This document shows positions 10,701-18,626 of a DNA stretch of 43,425 nt, piece by piece. Under the pieces are notes generated by a model. It had not been told where the DNA came from, did no database searches, and saw only the letters and a program-made list of their open reading frames with translations. This DNA comes from Ilumatobacteraceae bacterium (GTDB taxonomy: Bacteria > Actinomycetota > Acidimicrobiia > Acidimicrobiales > Ilumatobacteraceae): positions 1 through 43,425 of the forward strand of contig JAFMFC010000008.1 of assembly GCA_017856375.1 (NCBI GenBank), given 5' to 3'. The translations under genes and the position numbers were made by a program. Positions within the stretch are counted from its first letter, which is position 1, and every line of letters starts with the position of its first letter.

Positions 10701-12160
10701 ACCGCACTGCGAAGTATCTCGCCTTGGTCGGTGCCGGCGCGCTCGTTGCCGCAAGCATGCCGCCCTGGGGCTTTTGGCCGCTCGCATTCGTCGGAGTCGC
10801 GATCTTCGCTCGAGTGAGCGCGTCTTTGGACAATGCGCGAAGTCGTTTCGTTGGCGGATTCCTCTTCGCAATCGCGTGGTTCGCACCCGGGATGGGATGG
10901 ATGTGGCACCTCACCGCACCGGGGTACGTGATTGCCATCCCCCTCTTTGCGGCCCTCCATGGAGTCGCCACCATGGTCTCGGCTCGCGCGCGACACCTGA
11001 TGTTTGCCGCACCACTTGCGCATACTCTCGCCGAGGCATTGCGCTTCTCGATGCCGTTCGGCGGTGTACCACTGGCAACACTCGCCATTTCCCAGGCCGA
11101 TTCGCCGAGCGTGCATCTTGCTGCAATTGGTGGACCGATCCTGTTGTCATGGTTCGTGTTCCAAGTGGGCTTCATCGCGGCTTACCAACTTGGGCTGCGA
11201 AGTGTTCGACGATCAATCGTCACGGTTGTCACCATCGTTCTTGTCGTTGTCATTGCGCCGGTGACCGGTGGAGGAAGCAACACGGGTGAAGTGCTCCGTG
11301 TTGCTGCGGTGCAAGGAGGCGGCCCCCAAGGAACGCTCGCGATCAACACTCGATCACGTGACGTAGTCGATCGTCATCTCGAAGCCACTCGTTCGATCGA
11401 CGAATCAATCGAACCGGACTTGGTGATCTGGCCGGAGAACGTGGTCGACGTAGACGAATTCTCGATGAGCACCGAACGCGAGGAGATCGCTGCTGAAGCT
11501 GCGCGATTGAACGCTCCCTTCCTCATCGGCATCACGGAGGACGTCGACTCACAAGCCTTTACGAACGCTCAAGTAGTCGTGAATGTAGATGGAACTCTCG
11601 GTGATAGATATGACAAGGTTCGCCGAGTTCCCTTTGGCGAGTTTGTCCCGCTCCGCAGTGCGCTCGAGGCGCTTGGTGCTCCCGTCGACAGGATTCCTCG
11701 CGATGCTCGCGCCGGAGAGGGGCCGGGGCTGTTGCGTGTCGGCGATTCCGTTTTGGCGGTTGCCATCTCCTGGGAAGTGTTCTTCGCCGGGCGTGCCAAT
11801 GAGGGTGTCGAGCTGGGTGCCGCGATGCTCGTCAATCCCACGAATGGTTCGAGCTACACCGGAACGATCCTGCAAACACAGCAGATCGCATCGTCCAGAT
11901 TGCGCGCAGTGGAAACCGGACGTTGGGTGGTGCAAGTTTCACCGACCGGATTTTCTGCCTTCGTTTCACCCGAAGGAGAGGTGTTCGATCGGACGGGAGT
12001 CAGCGAACGGCGCGTTATCGTGCGCGAGATCCCCTTGCGTGATGGACGCACGATCTACTCATTCATCGGTGATCAGCCAATCCTGATCACCGCCTCGGCC
12101 ACCCTGCTTTCCTTGCTCGTGCTCGGAAAGCGCAGAAGGGATGGAAATACCGCTCGGTAG
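10697..12160 (+). CDS. lnt: Apolipoprotein N-acyltransferase with Ser at the nucleophile position
   Basis: Lnt adds the third acyl chain to the N-terminal Cys of lipoproteins. The 487 residues comprise six to seven N-terminal membrane helices (1-190), a nitrilase-fold domain (about 195-455) and a C-terminal helix. Aligning with E. coli Lnt, the catalytic Glu is E247 (WPEN), Lys is K307 (YDKVRR) and the accessory glutamates are E315 and E360. The nucleophile position is S358 (AISWEVFF) instead of Cys. The spacing K307-E315 and S358-E360 matches E. coli K335-E343 and C387-E389 exactly, so the alignment is secure. It may be a divergent enzyme or have lost the standard chemistry. It is coupled to the M48 protease upstream. 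Confidence 0.88.
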   Translation: MNRTAKYLALVGAGALVAASMPPWGFWPLAFVGVAIFARVSASLDNARSRFVGGFLFAIAWFAPGMGWMWHLTAPGYVIAIPLFAALHGVATMVSARARHLMFAAPLAHTLAEALRFSMPFGGVPLATLAISQADSPSVHLAAIGGPILLSWFVFQVGFIAAYQLGLRSVRRSIVTVVTIVLVVVIAPVTGGGSNTGEVLRVAAVQGGGPQGTLAINTRSRDVVDRHLEATRSIDESIEPDLVIWPENVVDVDEFSMSTEREEIAAEAARLNAPFLIGITEDVDSQAFTNAQVVVNVDGTLGDRYDKVRRVPFGEFVPLRSALEALGAPVDRIPRDARAGEGPGLLRVGDSVLAVAISWEVFFAGRANEGVELGAAMLVNPTNGSSYTGTILQTQQIASSRLRAVETGRWVVQVSPTGFSAFVSPEGEVFDRTGVSERRVIVREIPLRDGRTIYSFIGDQPILITASATLLSLLVLGKRRRDGNTAR

Positions 12161-12163
12161 GCT
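12158..12163 (+). promoter_or_regulatory. -10 box of the glycosyltransferase operon
   Basis: TAGGCT, overlapping the lnt stop codon (TAG), 9 bases before ATG 12173. It suggests the glycosyltransferase run has its own start of transcription. Confidence 0.45.
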
Positions 12164-12172
12164 GACCCAACT

Positions 12173-13465
12173 ATGTCGACGCCGTTCGATCCAAACGGCC
12201 CGTTGCGCATTGCGTACCTCACCTATCGCGGCAAACCCCATGTCGGTGGACAAGGGGTGTACACCCGCCACCTGACCAAGGCGCTCGTCGATCTCGGGCA
12301 TCACGTGGAGGTGTTTGGAGGACAGCCGTACCCCGTCCTCGATCCAAGAATCGCACTGCACAAGCTTCCGAGCCTCGACATTTTCAACGACCAATACCCC
12401 GGACGATTCCCCGCGTACTGGGAGATCAAGGACCGACCCGCGTTCGTCGAAATGGCCCAGTTCTTGAAGGGCACTTTCGGCGAACCACGGACCTTTTCGT
12501 TGCGTGCTCTGCGCGCACTGCGAACCCGTGTGAACGATTTCGATCTCGTTCACGACAACCAATGCCTCGGTTACGGAATCCTCGACATCGAGAAACTCTT
12601 TCCCACCATCGTCACCCTCCATCACCCGATCACCAAAGATCGCAAGTTGGAGATGGACCATGCTCCGAACTGGTGGAAGAAGCGTGCAATCGGTCGCTGG
12701 TACTCCTTCGTCAAGATGCAAGGCAAAGTGGCGAGCAGGATGCCGCGTGTCGTGGTGGTAAGCGAAAACTCGATCAATGACATTCACCAAGACATGGGTG
12801 TGTCGCTTGATCGCATGCGCCTCGTACCAGTGGGCGTCGATCCCGACCTCTTCACCCCACTGCCAAGCATCATTCGCAAGCCTGGCCACTTGATAACTAC
12901 TGCATCTGCAGACGTTGCATTGAAAGGTCTCTCGTACCTCTTGGAAGCGATCGCAAAGTTGCGTACCGAACGCGACATCCATCTCACGATCATTGGTAAG
13001 CCGCGGGAAGGTGCGAATGCAGACCTGATTCGCAAGCTCAACCTGCAGGACTGCATCACCCATGTCTCGGGCGTGAGCGACGAGCGCATCGTCGAGTTGT
13101 ACGCGGAGAGCGAACTCGCCGTCGTACCAAGCCTGTACGAGGGCTTCAGCCTTCCCGCTGTCGAGGCAATGGCAACCGGCATCTGTCTCGTCGCCACAAC
13201 TGGTGGCGCACTACCCGAAGTGACCGGTCGTGACAATGACACCGTGTTGTCGTGCGCTCCCGGTGATGCCGAGGCACTCGCTGCCACCATTCGGCGAGGT
13301 CTCGATAACGCAGAGCTGCGCAATCGAGTTGGCCTCGCTGGTCGCCAACGAGTAATCGAGCGATGGAGCTGGCGTTACTGCGCATCATTGACCGTGGACC
13401 AGTACCGCGAGGTACTCGCCATGCCCCACAACCAGGAAAAGCTTCGTCGCAGGAGCGCCCACTGA
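12173..13465 (+). CDS. GT4-family (GT-B fold) glycosyltransferase
   Basis: A 430-residue retaining glycosyltransferase. The N-terminal acceptor domain shows the Gly-rich loop GKPHVGGQGVYTRHL (residues about 20-34). The C-terminal nucleotide-sugar domain has VGVDPDLFTPLP, the IIGKP strand and the EX7E motif YEGFSLPAVEAMATG, which binds the donor. The sugar and acceptor cannot be read from sequence. The gene overlaps the following methyltransferase (TGATG), which in turn overlaps the toroid protein (ATGA), so the three products are probably made together for one pathway, plausibly a modified glycolipid or cell-surface glycan. Confidence 0.9.
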   Translation: MSTPFDPNGPLRIAYLTYRGKPHVGGQGVYTRHLTKALVDLGHHVEVFGGQPYPVLDPRIALHKLPSLDIFNDQYPGRFPAYWEIKDRPAFVEMAQFLKGTFGEPRTFSLRALRALRTRVNDFDLVHDNQCLGYGILDIEKLFPTIVTLHHPITKDRKLEMDHAPNWWKKRAIGRWYSFVKMQGKVASRMPRVVVVSENSINDIHQDMGVSLDRMRLVPVGVDPDLFTPLPSIIRKPGHLITTASADVALKGLSYLLEAIAKLRTERDIHLTIIGKPREGANADLIRKLNLQDCITHVSGVSDERIVELYAESELAVVPSLYEGFSLPAVEAMATGICLVATTGGALPEVTGRDNDTVLSCAPGDAEALAATIRRGLDNAELRNRVGLAGRQRVIERWSWRYCASLTVDQYREVLAMPHNQEKLRRRSAH

Positions 13466-14199
13466 TGTTGACGGTGCGCTTCGAACAACTGCCGATCGGC
13501 GAAGGAACACTGTTTCTGGATGCGGGAGCCGGATTCGGCCGCCATGCATACGAAGCAGCACGACGTGGCGCACGTGTGGTTGCCCTCGACTACGCGGAAG
13601 CGGAGACCACCACCACTCGCGCAACCTTCGCTGCCATGTTCGAGGCGGGAGAGATCACGGCCGATCAACTCGCTGGCGTAATGCGGGGCGATGCCACACG
13701 CTTGCCGTTTCGCGACGGCTCATTCGACGTCATCGTCACCTCGGAAGTGTTGGAGCACATCCAGAACGATGTGGCAGCACTCGCCGAACTGAGTCGTGTG
13801 CTCAAGCCTGGAGGAACCTTTGCCGCCACGGTTCCGTCGTGGTTCCCCGAGAAAATCAATTGGATGCTTTCTGACGAATACCACGCGCCATTCGTCGAGG
13901 GTGGTCATGTGCGCATCTACTCGGCAACCGAATTGAGAGCAAAAGTTCGCGCAGCTGGACTTGCCGTTATTGGAAGTCACCGATCGCATGGTCTGCATTC
14001 GCCGTATTGGTGGTTGCGATGTGCCGTCGGGCCAACCCGTGAGGGTCACCCGCTCGTGGCGCGCTACAAGAAATTGTTGGAGTGGGACATCATCAAGCGT
14101 CCAGTCATCACCCGCGTTCTTGAAAAAGTGCTTGCTCCAGCAATTGGCAAGAGCTACGTGCTGTATGCACATAAACCGCACGAATCGATCAAGCGATGA
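13465..14199 (+). CDS. Class I SAM-dependent methyltransferase
   Basis: A 244-residue Methyltransf_11-type enzyme. Motif I is LDAGAGFGRH (residues 19-27), motif II is the acidic end of beta2 (VVALDY), and motif IV region is FDVIVTSEVLEHI followed by the post-motif RVLKPGGTF. The substrate is unknown. ATG 13465 overlaps the upstream glycosyltransferase stop codon; the frame is open further upstream but only as the shadow of the glycosyltransferase. The 3' end overlaps the toroid gene by 4 bases. Coupling suggests it methylates the product or carrier of the glycosyltransferase. Confidence 0.88.
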   Translation: MLTVRFEQLPIGEGTLFLDAGAGFGRHAYEAARRGARVVALDYAEAETTTTRATFAAMFEAGEITADQLAGVMRGDATRLPFRDGSFDVIVTSEVLEHIQNDVAALAELSRVLKPGGTFAATVPSWFPEKINWMLSDEYHAPFVEGGHVRIYSATELRAKVRAAGLAVIGSHRSHGLHSPYWWLRCAVGPTREGHPLVARYKKLLEWDIIKRPVITRVLEKVLAPAIGKSYVLYAHKPHESIKR

Positions 14200-15227
14200 C
14201 GATCGACGATCAACGACTCGACGGGATTCTGACGACAAGTGAATTGATGGCGACTGCCAAGTGGATCGCCTCTCTCCAACAGCCGAGCGGAATGATCATG
14301 TGGTTTCCAGGTGGCCATTGCGACCCGTGGAATCACGTGGAAACGGCGATGGCGCTCGACGTCATGGGAATGCACGAACATGCACGCCGGGCCTACCAGT
14401 GGCTTGCCAACATTCAACGTTCAGACGGCTCGTGGCACAACTATTACTTCGCCGACGGATCGGTGAAGGAGCACAAGCTCGACACCAATGTCTGCGCATA
14501 CATCGCTACCGGCGTGTGGCACCACTGGCTCTGCACGGAAGATCGTGCGTTTATTGCCCAGATGTGGCCGACGGTCAAGAGGTCGCTCGAATGGGTGCTC
14601 TCGATGCGTAAGTCGAATGGCACCGTCCTGTGGGCCCGCGAAGTGGACTCCATGCCGTGGGACTACGCGTTGCTCACCGGATCCTCATCCATTCGCCACG
14701 CGTTGCACTGCGGGGCCAACATCGCGGCAATCCTCGATGATCATCAGCCCGAGTGGCGAGTTGCGGCAGACACTCTCGACGAGCACATCAATGGTGACCT
14801 CGGTGTGTTCGAGCCCAAGGAACGTTGGGCGATGGACTGGTACTACCCCGTTCTCTCGGGAGCCTTGATTGGAGTGGACGGGGCGCGCAGGCTCGCCAAC
14901 CAATGGGACCTCTTTGTCATCGACGGTGTCGGCGTGCGCTGCGTGAATGACGAGGATTGGGTGACTGCGGCAGAAACTGCTGAGTGTTCGTTGTCGCATG
15001 CCGCGATTGGTGACTTCGACACGGCGAAAGAACTGCTCGCCTGGACGCGCGCTCACCGCACCGACAACGGTGAATACATAACCGGCATCGTGTACCCGAA
15101 TCGCGTGGTGTTCCCTGCCGACGAAAAGAGCGCCTACACCGGCGCCGCCGTGATACTCGCAGCCGATGCAATTTCCGGCGGCTCGCCAGCAAGTGAAATC
15201 TTCCTGCGGGCTACCGTCGTCGACTGA
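14196..15227 (+). CDS. Alpha/alpha-toroid protein (prenyltransferase/squalene-cyclase-like)
   Basis: A 343-residue protein with two QW-like repeats, residues about 22-36 (KWIASLQQPSGMIMW) and 67-80 (YQWLANIQRSDGSW). The repeats of paired helices suggest the alpha/alpha-barrel shared by terpene cyclases, protein prenyltransferase beta subunits and some glycosidases. The DxDD protonation motif of squalene-hopene cyclases is absent. Conserved-looking acidic spots are CDPWNHVE (residues 42-49) and KLDTNVCAY. Databases usually label such actinobacterial proteins 'prenyltransferase', but the catalytic role is not established. The position after a glycosyltransferase and a methyltransferase equally allows a glycan- or lipid-processing enzyme. 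Confidence 0.72.
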   Translation: MTIDDQRLDGILTTSELMATAKWIASLQQPSGMIMWFPGGHCDPWNHVETAMALDVMGMHEHARRAYQWLANIQRSDGSWHNYYFADGSVKEHKLDTNVCAYIATGVWHHWLCTEDRAFIAQMWPTVKRSLEWVLSMRKSNGTVLWAREVDSMPWDYALLTGSSSIRHALHCGANIAAILDDHQPEWRVAADTLDEHINGDLGVFEPKERWAMDWYYPVLSGALIGVDGARRLANQWDLFVIDGVGVRCVNDEDWVTAAETAECSLSHAAIGDFDTAKELLAWTRAHRTDNGEYITGIVYPNRVVFPADEKSAYTGAAVILAADAISGGSPASEIFLRATVVD

Positions 15228-15229
15228 TT

Positions 15230-15817
15230 ATGAACAATCTCGACGACCAGTCTCTCTCCCTTCTCTTTACCGACGCCCACACGGCACACGACTTCACGGG
15301 CGAACCACTTCCCGAGACGGAACTTCGTCGTCTGCACGATCTCGTGAAGATGGCCCCCACATCGTTGAACTCTCAACCAATGCGCGTGGTCTATGCGCAG
15401 AGTCCCGATGCCCGAAAGCGATTGATCGGACACCTGAGCGAAGGAAACAAGGCGAAGACTTCGAGTGCGCCCACGGTCGCAATTCTGTGTTTCGACGGTG
15501 AATTCCACGAATGGTTCCCCACGGTGTTACCGCACTTCGCAGCCGCACGCGATTTGTTCGCCGACGAGACGCCCCGCCATGCCTTTGCATTGGGTCAGGC
15601 CTGGTTGCAGGCCGGTTACTACATCCTTGCTGCACGCTCACTTGGCTACGTCGTCGGCCCGATGACCGGATTCAACTCGGCCGGTGTGGATGGCGATCTA
15701 CTCGCGGGCACCACACTCAAGTCGTTCTGCGTGGTCAACATCGGCCAACCAGGAGAAAATGCCTACAAACCGCGCAACCCTCGCGTCGAGTTCTCCGATG
15801 CGGTGACGATCCTCTGA
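15230..15817 (+). CDS. RutE/HadB-like nitroreductase-family protein (malonic semialdehyde reductase-like)
   Basis: A 195-residue FMN-dependent nitroreductase-fold protein. The N-terminal FTDAHTAHDFTGEPLP, MAPTSLNSQPMRVV (FMN-binding) and C-terminal GYVVGPMTGFNSAGVD are typical of the RutE group; E. coli RutE is 196 residues and reduces malonic semialdehyde in pyrimidine breakdown. No other rut gene is visible, so the physiological substrate is uncertain. ATG 15230 follows the toroid gene stop by 2 bases, making it the fourth gene of the glycosyltransferase run. A role there as a flavin-dependent reductase is possible. Confidence 0.85.
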   Translation: MNNLDDQSLSLLFTDAHTAHDFTGEPLPETELRRLHDLVKMAPTSLNSQPMRVVYAQSPDARKRLIGHLSEGNKAKTSSAPTVAILCFDGEFHEWFPTVLPHFAAARDLFADETPRHAFALGQAWLQAGYYILAARSLGYVVGPMTGFNSAGVDGDLLAGTTLKSFCVVNIGQPGENAYKPRNPRVEFSDAVTIL

Positions 15818-15820
15818 AGT

Positions 15821-16459
15821 TCAGGATTTGCGCAAGACGCGCAATGAGCCGATCCGCGAAATCTCGCTGAAGCCTGCCGATATCGCAGGCAAATAGATCT
15901 CCTCGAACGGCGCTTGACCACCGTCACGCTCGTCTTCGAACACATCGTGGATTGCCAAGGTGGCACCACTCGTAAGTAGCGGTGACCACGACGTCCAGTC
16001 CGTTCTTGCCACCTCACGACCGTGACCACCATCGATGAACACAAATGAGATCGGTTGAACCCATGAGGAAGCTGCGGAACTCGACTCGGCAACGACGGGA
16101 CGCACCACATCGTTTAATCCCGCCCGATCGAGGGTGGCGAGGAAATGCGGCAACGTGTTCAGTCGTCCCGTCGCGGGGTCGACCAGCGACTCATCGTGCC
16201 ACTCCCACCCAGGCTGGTTTTCTTCCGAACCGCCGTGGTGATCGACTGCATGAAGCTTCACGCCACTCATGCGAGCAGCAGCGCCGAGCCACACCGTGCT
16301 TCTCCCGCAATACGAGCCAATTTCGACGAAATCAGCAGCGGTCACCACACGCGATGCATCGATCGCAGCTGCAAACAGCGCGTCACCCTCATCCTCAGGC
16401 ATGAAACCCTTCGTCGACAGCGCAATCTGCTTCAACTCGTACGGCATCGACATGGTCAT
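15821..16459 (-). CDS. Class I SAM-dependent methyltransferase (Methyltransf_24 type)
   Basis: A 212-residue protein with motif I FVEIGSYCGRSTVWLG (residues about 45-60), an acidic strand-2 end KLHAVDHHGG and the FVFIDGGHGREVARTDW segment. All are typical of the Methyltransf_24 group that includes O-methyltransferases acting on sugars or small aromatics. The open frame continues upstream but without homology. ATG 16459 is preferred because a TAGCGT box ends 8 bases before it; ATG 16453 and 16447 are close alternatives. Convergent with the nitroreductase (3 bases apart) and divergent from the thioesterase. The substrate is unknown. Confidence 0.82.
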   Translation of the reverse strand: MTMSMPYELKQIALSTKGFMPEDEGDALFAAAIDASRVVTAADFVEIGSYCGRSTVWLGAAARMSGVKLHAVDHHGGSEENQPGWEWHDESLVDPATGRLNTLPHFLATLDRAGLNDVVRPVVAESSSAASSWVQPISFVFIDGGHGREVARTDWTSWSPLLTSGATLAIHDVFEDERDGGQAPFEEIYLPAISAGFSEISRIGSLRVLRKS

Positions 16460-16467
16460 CCCGATCG

Positions 16468-16473
16468 ACGCTA
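16468..16473 (-). promoter_or_regulatory. -10 box of the 15821-16459 methyltransferase
   Basis: TAGCGT on the minus strand, 8 bases before ATG 16459. Confidence 0.45.
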
Positions 16474-16479
16474 CAGCCG

Positions 16480-16485
16480 TAGTTT
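16480..16485 (+). promoter_or_regulatory. Putative -10 box of the thioesterase gene
   Basis: TAGTTT lies 29 bases before GTG 16515 and back-to-back with the opposite -10 box at 16468-16473. This would give a short leader. Confidence 0.3.
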
Positions 16486-16514
16486 TTGCCGTTCCTGATG
16501 GCAGCATTAAAGGC

Positions 16515-17369
16515 GTGCCAAGCCCCCTCGATGATCTCGTAACACTCCTCGATCTCGAATTGATCGAGGTCAACATCTTCCGTGGCCAATCTCCCATGGA
16601 GAACAGACAGCGGATCTATGGCGGACAAGTAGCGGGGCAGGCGCTCGTCGCCGCCTCTCGCACGATCGACGAACAAGATCGTCATGTGCATTCGCTGCAC
16701 GCGTACTTCCTTCGTCCCGGAGCACCAGGTGTGCCCGTCGTCTACGAGGTCGACCGCATTCGCGACGGCAAGAGTTTCTCCACACGCCGGGTGGTGGCGA
16801 TTCAAAACGGCAAACCGATCTTCAACTTGCACGCTTCGTTCCAGAAACGAGAAGAGGGGCTCGAATATCAAATCGACATGGTTTCCGACACTCCCGATCC
16901 GGAAGACCTTCCCGACTTTCATTCGCGAATGGCCCCCTACAAGGAAAAGCTCGGCGAGTGGTATGACCGACCGCGACCGATCGACCAGCGTTACGTAGAC
17001 GGCGACCCCATGACTCGTGCCAACAATCCGTTGCCAGGCCAGCGCGTGTGGTTTCGCGCGGACGGCACTCTTCCCGACGATGAAGTACTGCACGCCTGCA
17101 TCGTCACGTATGCCAGCGACTCATCGTTACTCGACACCGCATTGTTGCCTCACGGTCGCGGATGGATGGATGGCACGGTGCAAATGGCATCGCTCGATCA
17201 CGCAATGTGGTTCCACCGAAAGTTCCGTGCAGACGAGTGGTTGCTTTACCAGCAGAAGTCGATCAGCACCTCTGGCTCACGAGGTCTTGCAGAAGGTCAC
17301 ATCTTCACGCAAGACGGAAGACTTGCGGTCACGGTCGTACAAGAAGGACTGACTCGCCTGATGAGTTAG
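16515..17369 (+). CDS. tesB: Acyl-CoA thioesterase II
   Basis: Hydrolyses acyl-CoA to free fatty acid and CoA. The double-hotdog architecture is clear. The first hotdog has LLDLELIEVNIFRG, then RIYGGQVAGQALVAA and SLHAYFLRPG. The second has SDSSLLDTALLPHG, SLDHAMWFHR and the C-terminal VVQEGLTR with the catalytic Gln. The Asp of SDSSLLD fits the Asp of the E. coli D-T-Q triad. With start GTG 16515 the length is 284, against 286 in E. coli. An in-frame ATG at 16452 would add 21 unrelated residues and overlap the divergent methyltransferase, so it is less likely. It ends 30 bases from the convergent mreB. Confidence 0.92.
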   Translation: MPSPLDDLVTLLDLELIEVNIFRGQSPMENRQRIYGGQVAGQALVAASRTIDEQDRHVHSLHAYFLRPGAPGVPVVYEVDRIRDGKSFSTRRVVAIQNGKPIFNLHASFQKREEGLEYQIDMVSDTPDPEDLPDFHSRMAPYKEKLGEWYDRPRPIDQRYVDGDPMTRANNPLPGQRVWFRADGTLPDDEVLHACIVTYASDSSLLDTALLPHGRGWMDGTVQMASLDHAMWFHRKFRADEWLLYQQKSISTSGSRGLAEGHIFTQDGRLAVTVVQEGLTRLMS

Positions 17370-17399
17370 CCGCGACGAGCGGCTCGTGTTACAGCCGCG

Positions 17400-18404
17400 T
17401 TAGCGGCGAGAGTCCATGAACATGCCCTTCAAGGCTTGATAGTTCTCGATGCAGTGACCTGCGCCGAGAACAACGGCCTCGAGGGGTTGTTCGGACATCA
17501 CAACCGGCACCTGCGTGTCGCGCTCGAGTCGCTGAGCAAGGCCCCGCAGCATCGAGCCACCACCCACGAGATACATGCCACGAGTGAGGAAGTCTTGCGA
17601 CAATTCGGGTGGCGCGACAGCGAGGCAGCGCATCACCGACTTGACCATTTGGGTCACCACCTCATCGATGGCTTCGCGTACTTCGGCCGCTGTCAACACC
17701 ACCGTCTTCGGGAGACCTGTGACGAGGTCGCGGCCTTTCACTTCGGCATCGCAATCTTCGGGTGTGGGCATCGCGCTACCGATCGAAATCTTGATCTGCT
17801 CCGCGGTGCGCTCGCCGATCGCCAAGCCATGAGCCTTGCGAACATGCGCCTGGATCGCTGCATCAATGTCGAAACTTCCCACGCGAACTGCTTCAAGAGC
17901 AACGATGCCACCAAGACTGATCACGGCGGTCTCGGTGGTCCCACCACCAATATCAATGACCATGTTGCCCACTGGCTCATTGATCGGAAGATCTGCACCA
18001 ATGGCCGCCGCCATCGGCTGTTCCAACAACTGAGCGTCGGCAGCACCAGCCTTACGCGTTGCGTCCGTCACTGCGCGACGCTCCACTTCCGTGATCGCCG
18101 ATGGCACGCAGATCAATACCTTCGGTCGGGAGAATCGCGATACACCGGCACGCTGGAGCAACAGACGGATCATTTTCTCCGTGATTTCGAAGTCGGTGAT
18201 TGCGCCACCACGCAATGGTCGCACTGCAACGATGTTGCCTGGCGTTCGACCGATCATGTCCCAGGCCTCTCGTCCCGTGGCGAGCACTTCGCCAGTAGTG
18301 CGATTGACCGCGATCACCGAAGGCTCGTCGATGACAATTCCTCTTCCCTCCATGTAGACGAGAGTGTTCGCCGTACCGAGGTCGATCGCCAGGTCGCGAG
18401 CCAT
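17400..18404 (-). CDS. mreB: MreB-family actin-like rod-shape protein
   Basis: A filament-forming ATPase of the actin superfamily that guides cell-wall synthesis. The 334 residues show phosphate-1 loop AIDLGTANTLVY near the N-terminus, phosphate-2 DIGGGTTETAVIS and adenosine motif GMYLVGGGSMLRG. The membrane-binding amphipathic N-terminus is minimal. No mreC, mreD, pbp2 or rodA is nearby; instead the gene follows moaE and a 72-residue membrane protein. It could therefore be the main MreB or an Mbl/MreBH-like paralogue. ATG 18404 is 3 bases after the upstream stop codon. Confidence 0.93.
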   Translation of the reverse strand: MARDLAIDLGTANTLVYMEGRGIVIDEPSVIAVNRTTGEVLATGREAWDMIGRTPGNIVAVRPLRGGAITDFEITEKMIRLLLQRAGVSRFSRPKVLICVPSAITEVERRAVTDATRKAGAADAQLLEQPMAAAIGADLPINEPVGNMVIDIGGGTTETAVISLGGIVALEAVRVGSFDIDAAIQAHVRKAHGLAIGERTAEQIKISIGSAMPTPEDCDAEVKGRDLVTGLPKTVVLTAAEVREAIDEVVTQMVKSVMRCLAVAPPELSQDFLTRGMYLVGGGSMLRGLAQRLERDTQVPVVMSEQPLEAVVLGAGHCIENYQALKGMFMDSRR

Positions 18405-18407
18405 GGT

Positions 18408-18626
18408 TTAGCTGTTCTCGCGAATGCGGTTCTTGGATTCCTGCAAACGCTGGCGTAGATGGGCGCGCGAGTCATCCGACAACGCATTCAGGTGGCGCTG
18501 AAACGCGACCATACCGTTGTCCCGCGACTCTCGACGTGACTCTTGCAACATCAGATATGCCAGAGCGAGCGCAGACGCAACAGATATTCCCGCAAACAAA
18601 AACGTGAGTGGCGAGTACGCGATCAT
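18408..18626 (-). CDS. Small single-pass membrane protein next to mreB
   Basis: A 72-residue protein I do not recognise. One membrane helix spans about residues 8-28 (TFLFAGISVASALALAYLML). It is followed by a highly charged, probably helical cytoplasmic or exported tail rich in Arg, Glu and Ser (QESRRESRD, LRQRLQESKNRIRENS). Its ATG overlaps the moaE stop by 4 bases and its own stop is 3 bases before mreB, so all three are in one translationally linked operon. The position makes a membrane partner of MreB a reasonable guess, but nothing in the sequence proves it. Confidence 0.7.
   Translation of the reverse strand: MIAYSPLTFLFAGISVASALALAYLMLQESRRESRDNGMVAFQRHLNALSDDSRAHLRQRLQESKNRIRENS

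Noticed and set aside
12059-13063. 334-codon open frame antisense to the glycosyltransferase
   Set aside because: It lies wholly opposite well-conserved GT4 motifs and has no ribosome site or TANNNT start.
17394-17407. GCCGC-GTTA-GCGGC hairpin over the mreB stop codon
   Set aside because: It has a 5-bp stem with no T-run and lies inside the coding end. It is a weak candidate for a convergent terminator and not strong enough to list.
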